From Pseudomonas petrae (GTDB lineage Bacteria > Pseudomonadota > Gammaproteobacteria > Pseudomonadales > Pseudomonadaceae): a stretch of DNA of 64,000 bases. The DNA lies in assembly GCF_021728295.1 (NCBI RefSeq), contig NZ_JAKJXE010000012.1, positions 1-64,000 of the forward strand. Reading direction: 5' to 3'. The position numbers and the translations under genes were made by a program. A model generated the notes under the pieces. That model had not been told where the DNA came from. It did no database searches and saw only the letters and a program-made list of their open reading frames with translations. Positions 62,174-64,000 of this stretch are shown one piece after another (within the stretch, counting starts at the first letter, position 1; every line of letters starts with the position of its first letter).

Positions 62174-64000
62174 TCACTTCCAGGGCGCAGGATCCCCGAA
62201 CAGCCGACCTTGCAGCCCTTCTATCCCCATTTCCACGATCACCTGACGCTCGCCTTCAGTCTCAACGCGCTCGGCGATCAGCGGCAGGTCGATGCTGTGC
62301 GCCGCGCGCTGGACCGCTTCGATGAACAACCGTTTGTGGCTCTCCTGGTCAATGGTGCGGATGTAGCTGCCATCGATCTTCAGATACGCCAGCCCCAGAT
62401 GCGCCAGGTTGCCGATCATGCTGAAGCGCCCACCAAACCGCTGCAGCGCCAGGGAATAGCCGGCTGCTTGCAGGCGGCGGGTCAACTTCTCCAGCACCGC
62501 TTGCTCCGGCACCTGCTCCTCGCCGATCTCGAAGGTCAGGCGCGCGCCGAGTTTCGGGTGCAGGCGCAGGGCATTGAACACTTCGTTCAGCGCCGCAGCG
62601 TCATTGAGCGTGGCCGCCGACAGGTTCAACGCCAAGCGCTCATTGTGGGTGCCCAGATGTGTCAGCACCTGCCGCAACATCAGCAGATCCAGCCGGCTCG
62701 ACCAACCGAACCGCTCCAGCCACGGCAGAAAGCGCCCGGCCGGAATCGTCTCGCCGTCAGCGTCGACCAGCCGTGACAGCACCTTGTAATGCAGCACCTT
62801 CGACGCATCGCGAGACTCAATCACCGGCTGAAAGAACAGCTGAAACCGCCCGTGCTCAAGGGCATGATCCAACGCGCTGTGCCACGCATGCTGATCTTCA
62901 CCCAGATCACCAATCGCGCCACGCTCAATGCAATACCACGATTGCTCGCCGCCGCTTTCGGCCTGGGACAACGCCTGATCGGCCAGCCCCAGCAAGGTCA
63001 TCGAGGCATCGCCCGGACTGTACGGCGCGAGCCCCATGTGCGCGACGGGCGAGACGTCGGAGGCGCCGGTGGCTTCCAGACTCTGCAGCGCCGCCTCAAG
63101 ATTCTGCCCCAGCTGCACGGCCTCATCGTGAACCATGCCCGGCGCCAGCACGGCGAACTCGCCGCCACGGCTGCGGCTGATGAGGTTGCGGGTTTCGGGA
63201 TATTTTTCGCAGTGACGCACCAACTGCTCAGCCACTGCCACCAGCAAGGCGTCGGTGCGCTTGCCTCCCAGACGCTGGTTCAAGCCGGCCAGGTCTTTTA
63301 CGCGCAACAGCATCAAATACCCCGCGCGTCCGTCTTCCAGGTGGCTGACGTGCGCGTTGAGCTGCATATCGAAATAACGGCGGTTGGACAGCCCGGTCAG
63401 GCTGTCCTGATACGACTCGACGCGCAGCTTCTCACTGCGCTCGGTGCTTTCCTGAAACAGCGCCTTGAGCTTCTCGACCATCTGGTTCATCGCCTGCACC
63501 ACCCGGCGCAGCTCCGGCGTGCGCGGCAGCTCGGGCAGAACAAGGAACTCGCGACGACCAATCGCCTGCGACTGCGCCACCATGTAATCCAGCGGTTTGA
63601 GCTGCCGTCGCAGCAACATCGCGCCCAGAATCGCACTGACCACGCCGCACACCAGCAACCAGCCGAGGCTGCCCAGCGCGCTCTGCCACAACTTCGCCAG
63701 CGCGAACATCGGGTGGCTGACCACCTCGACCCGCGCCGTCTGCTGCCAGCCACGGCTGACAATCGCCTCGCCGCCCGCGGGTTCAAGCCCGATGGCGTTG
63801 ATGAACCACTGCGGCACGCCCTGATTGTCCGGCGTCGCACTGCGCTCGACGATGGCGTCGCCACTCGCGAGATCCACCACCCGGATGCTGGCGTAGTAAC
63901 CGCTGTCGAAGATCGACGCCACCATCAGCTCGACCATCGCCGGGTCGTCGATGTTGGACGTCAGCGACAGCGCCAGCGACGTCGCGGCGTCCTGGGCGTG
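62174..64000 (-). CDS. lapD: LapD, c-di-GMP receptor that controls adhesin release (5' end outside the window)
   Basis: At least 608 residues of LapD are present; the start lies beyond 64000. The visible order is the end of the periplasmic output domain (with IGLEPAGGEAIVSRGW), a second membrane helix (LGWLLVCGVVSAILGAMLL), a HAMP linker, a degenerate GGDEF domain (SRGGEF at the active site) and an EAL domain in which EAL reads KVLSRL. Both enzyme sites are therefore inactive, as in known LapD. c-di-GMP bound to the EAL domain makes the periplasmic part sequester protease LapG, so LapA stays on the surface. The end QGRLFGDPAPWK is typical. lapG should lie further right or nearby. Confidence 0.95.
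   Translation of the reverse strand, partial: HAQDAATSLALSLTSNIDDPAMVELMVASIFDSGYYASIRVVDLASGDAIVERSATPDNQGVPQWFINAIGLEPAGGEAIVSRGWQQTARVEVVSHPMFALAKLWQSALGSLGWLLVCGVVSAILGAMLLRRQLKPLDYMVAQSQAIGRREFLVLPELPRTPELRRVVQAMNQMVEKLKALFQESTERSEKLRVESYQDSLTGLSNRRYFDMQLNAHVSHLEDGRAGYLMLLRVKDLAGLNQRLGGKRTDALLVAVAEQLVRHCEKYPETRNLISRSRGGEFAVLAPGMVHDEAVQLGQNLEAALQSLEATGASDVSPVAHMGLAPYSPGDASMTLLGLADQALSQAESGGEQSWYCIERGAIGDLGEDQHAWHSALDHALEHGRFQLFFQPVIESRDASKVLHYKVLSRLVDADGETIPAGRFLPWLERFGWSSRLDLLMLRQVLTHLGTHNERLALNLSAATLNDAAALNEVFNALRLHPKLGARLTFEIGEEQVPEQAVLEKLTRRLQAAGYSLALQRFGGRFSMIGNLAHLGLAYLKIDGSYIRTIDQESHKRLFIEAVQRAAHSIDLPLIAERVETEGERQVIVEMGIEGLQGRLFGDPAPWK

Overview
The window reads as a chromosomal segment of a non-aeruginosa Pseudomonas (fluorescens/putida/syringae side of the genus). 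The clues are the gene orders msrQ-msrP-pssA-ilvC-ilvH-ilvI, yqcC-lpoP-mrcB, dksA-gluQ-cbrX-cbrA-cbrB-crcZ-pcnB-folK-panB-panC and lapC-lapB-lapE/lapA/lapD, together with Pseudomonas REP palindromes and the PrrF and CrcZ small RNAs. It is mostly core genome. I see no prophage, insertion sequence, CRISPR array or tRNA.

Left part (1-13 kb). A strong promoter fires leftward out of the window, probably into an rRNA operon. Then, mostly on the minus strand, come the periplasmic methionine sulfoxide reductase pair, phosphatidylserine synthase, the branched-chain amino-acid genes ilvI-ilvH-ilvC, and PBP1b (mrcB) with its lipoprotein activator LpoP. The short genes around them encode a DUF4124 protein, YqcC, a phosphotransferase/P-loop fusion, a pentapeptide protein and a TfoX C-terminal-like protein.

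Iron and heme block (13-17.4 kb). A Fur-controlled PrrF-type sRNA is followed by an unusual DeoC homologue, the heme importer hmuTUV with a Fur box over its promoter, and a small Rieske ferredoxin-like gene that seems to start with CTG.

Central block (17.4-34.5 kb). sfsA, an aminotransferase, dksA and gluQ precede the cbrXAB carbon/nitrogen regulatory system. Its target sRNA crcZ lies downstream of cbrB with a CbrB-type palindrome, an RpoN promoter and six CA-rich Hfq/Crc motifs. Then come pcnB, folK, panB and panC. Where panD normally sits there is only a decayed, N-terminally deleted panD remnant. pgi, an unrecognised membrane protein and a thiolase follow.

Right part (34.5-64 kb). A Mg2+ P-type ATPase, a methyltransferase and a large AsmA-like DUF748 protein precede the biofilm adhesion locus. 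This comprises the type I secretion system lapEBC, a 4302-residue LapA-type adhesin, a small conserved-looking companion gene, a YceK-like lipoprotein, and the c-di-GMP receptor lapD cut by the window edge. The adhesin carries an N-terminal retention module with a LapG-type cleavage site, Calx-beta-like and cadherin-like super-repeats, lectin-like, PA14-like and von Willebrand A modules, and RTX repeats. All identifications rest on reading the sequence and on family knowledge; no database search was run.
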